A stretch of 15,279 bases of DNA, from NCBI GenBank assembly GCA_964629975.1, contig CAZVUN010000071.1, forward strand, positions 1 through 15,279, read 5' to 3'. The translations under genes were made by a program, and so were the position numbers. The notes under the pieces were generated by a model. The model saw only the letters and a list, made by a program, of their open reading frames with translations. It did not search any database and was not told where the DNA came from. Every line of letters starts with the position of its first letter. Positions within the stretch are counted from its first letter, which is position 1. This document shows, in pieces, positions 14,166 through 15,279 of the stretch. Source of the stretch: G020354085 sp964629975 (GTDB lineage: Bacteria; Pseudomonadota; Gammaproteobacteria; Acidiferrobacterales; Sulfurifustaceae).

Positions 14166-14705
14166 ATGCTGGCCCCGGCCGCGGCGTTATTCGCCACCGC
14201 GTTCGTGCACGAGGACGTTGCCGTGCTGGCCGCGGTCTTCATCATGCACGAGCACGGCATGCCGCCGCTGCTGGCCTTCGTGCTTATCGTGGGCGGCATC
14301 ATCGGCAACAGCCTCGCGCTCTACGCCGTGGGCGCCGCCACCCGCCGCCATGCCTGGGTGCGCCGCTGGCTGCGCATCGGGCGCGTGCGGCTCACCGCCC
14401 GGCTGCTGCGGCGGCGACTGATCGCCACCGTGGTGCTGGCGCGCATGGGGCAGGGGCTCGCCATGCCGACCATGCTCGGGTGCGGCTGGCTGGGGGTCGC
14501 GCCGGCGCGCGTGGCCTGTGCGGTGGTGCTGGCTGCGGTCGTGTACGTGACCCCGATGCTCACCCTCGCCTACCTGTTCGGTGAGCGCGTGCTCGAATGG
14601 CTCACCCATGCCGGGTGGTTCGCGTTGGCCCTGATCGCCGCTGGCGTCGCGCTGCTCTTGTGGCGGGCGCGCTACGCCGCGCGGCGGATCGCGGTGAGGA
14701 CGTGA
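14166..14705 (+). CDS. Small VTT/DedA-like integral membrane protein
   Basis: The 179-residue protein is very hydrophobic, with about four to five membrane segments. The ATG at 14166 is preceded by GGGGGCA about 9 nt upstream and lies 23 bp after the psd-like stop. The N-terminal HEDVAVLAAVFIMHEHG, then LIVGGIIGNSLALYAVG, a basic loop (RRWLRIGRVRLTARLLRRR) and VVLARMGQGLAMPTMLGCGWLGV resemble the E-x..GxxxG..Y..G and F/LxRxxP pattern of DedA/SNARE-associated (VTT) proteins. Some of these act as lipid scramblases or undecaprenyl-phosphate flippases. The match is by pattern only. Operon position after a phospholipid enzyme fits a lipid-handling role (inference). Confidence 0.65.
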   Translation: MLAPAAALFATAFVHEDVAVLAAVFIMHEHGMPPLLAFVLIVGGIIGNSLALYAVGAATRRHAWVRRWLRIGRVRLTARLLRRRLIATVVLARMGQGLAMPTMLGCGWLGVAPARVACAVVLAAVVYVTPMLTLAYLFGERVLEWLTHAGWFALALIAAGVALLLWRARYAARRIAVRT

Positions 14706-14788
14706 GCGCCTCGTCGCACAACTGTCATCCGCCGGTCGCCTGCCACTCATGAAACCGTCGCCGAAGCGTCACAGGAGCCGGCTAAGGT
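14700..14788 (+). promoter_or_regulatory. Extended predicted Pho-box array (6-7 units) before the right-edge gene
   Basis: Seven consecutive 11-bp steps on the plus strand begin with ACGTGAG (14700), TCGTCGC (14711), CTGTCAT (14722), CGGTCGC (14733), CACTCAT (14744), CCGTCGC (14755) and GCGTCAC (14766). CTGTCAT is the exact E. coli PhoB half-site. All but the first keep TC at positions 4-5. Exactly 10 bp after the last unit comes TAAGGT (14783-14788), a -10-like hexamer. The first unit overlaps the stop codon of the VTT gene. The ATG of the next gene is at 14829. Confidence 0.7.
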
Positions 14789-14828
14789 TCTTCGTGATGT
14801 AACGCTTCGTCACACTCGATCGAGAACG

Positions 14829-15279
14829 CATGTCGCGCACCTGGCGCCCCGCCGCGCTGCACCCGGTCACCGACGCGGACCCCCTGGCGACGGTCACCAC
14901 GACCGACGCGCTCGCCGCACTCGGCCTGCAGGGGGCGGGGGATGTGCCGTTCCTCGCGGCGGACGTCACGGCCGGTGCGGAATCGGAATTGCAGGCCGCG
15001 GTCGGCGGCGAGGCCGAGCACGTCGATCTCGCGCTCACCATCCGCGCCTCCAATTATTTTGCCAACGTCGTCAAACACGCGGCCGCCGCCGAGACCCCGC
15101 GCCGCACCGTCACCGCCATCGAGGCGTTCCTCGAGGGCAACCGTGACGCGGTGTGGGAGAACTCCTGGGTACGCGTGCCGCGCGCGCGGCTCAACGCCTT
15201 CGCGGCGCGCGTGCTGACGCAGGACCTGCGTGCCGAACGCAGCAACCCGGCGAGCCCGCCGCGCAGCGACGCCGCGCGC
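14829..15279 (+). CDS. Unrecognised protein, N-terminal 150 residues (runs off window)
   Basis: The frame is open from ATG 14829 to the right edge. An in-frame TGA at 14820 makes this ATG the earliest possible start. The ribosome binding site is weak (GAGAACGC). The protein begins MSRTWRPAALHPVTDADPLA with no signal peptide, is rich in Ala, Thr and Val, and contains VDLALTIRASNYFANVVKHA and VTAIEAFLEGNRDAVWENSW. No membrane segment is seen in this part. GC-rich third positions and absence of stops support real coding. I do not recognise the family. The upstream 6-7-unit Pho-like array suggests strong phosphate-starvation induction. Confidence 0.72.

Overview
The window is GC-rich, densely coding bacterial DNA. 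Its protein families (PtxABCD, PhnW/PhnZ, PhoD, UshA-type nucleotidase, DUF3562, HMA2) and its Shine-Dalgarno sites fit a proteobacterium. I lean towards a gamma- or betaproteobacterium, but no rRNA or tRNA is present to settle this.

Layout. (1) 1-2354, plus strand: the C-terminal part of a P-type cation ATPase overlaps a divergent MetK-like gene, followed by a small DUF3562-type gene. A convergent HMA2-domain gene lies at 2389-2760. (2) 2877-3898: remnants of two 2-aminoethylphosphonate catabolism genes, phnZ-like (minus) and phnW (plus). Both lack their 5' ends and are joined head to head; phnW also carries an internal frameshifting deletion. (3) 3919-8816, minus strand: three secreted phosphatase-type genes (UshA-like nucleotidase, phytase-like esterase, PhoD-like phosphatase), each with its own promoter region, ending at a clear intrinsic terminator. 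(4) 8933-12432, minus strand: a complete ptxABCD-type operon for phosphite uptake and oxidation. (5) 12743-14705, plus strand: an operon of a class I methyltransferase, a phosphatidylserine decarboxylase-family protein and a small VTT/DedA-like membrane protein. (6) 14829 to the right edge: the N-terminal part of an unrecognised protein.

The main unifying signal is regulatory. Upstream of phoD, the phytase-like gene, the nucleotidase, ptxA, the methyltransferase operon and the right-edge gene there are 7-bp units with a GTCA-like core. They repeat with an 11-bp period, as PhoB boxes do, and an AT-richer -10-like hexamer lies exactly 10 bp after the last unit. The largest array, 6-7 units, precedes the unknown right-edge gene. 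I infer a phosphate-starvation island: phosphite, nucleotides, other phosphoesters and formerly aminoethylphosphonate are scavenged, and a lipid-related operon and an unknown gene appear co-regulated.

The ptxA and nucleotidase promoters are 50/51 identical over 51 bp, in the same orientation. This points to recent promoter duplication or to recombination around the ptx operon. The MetK-like protein keeps its ATP/triphosphate residues but has changed several methionine-site residues, so its activity is doubtful.
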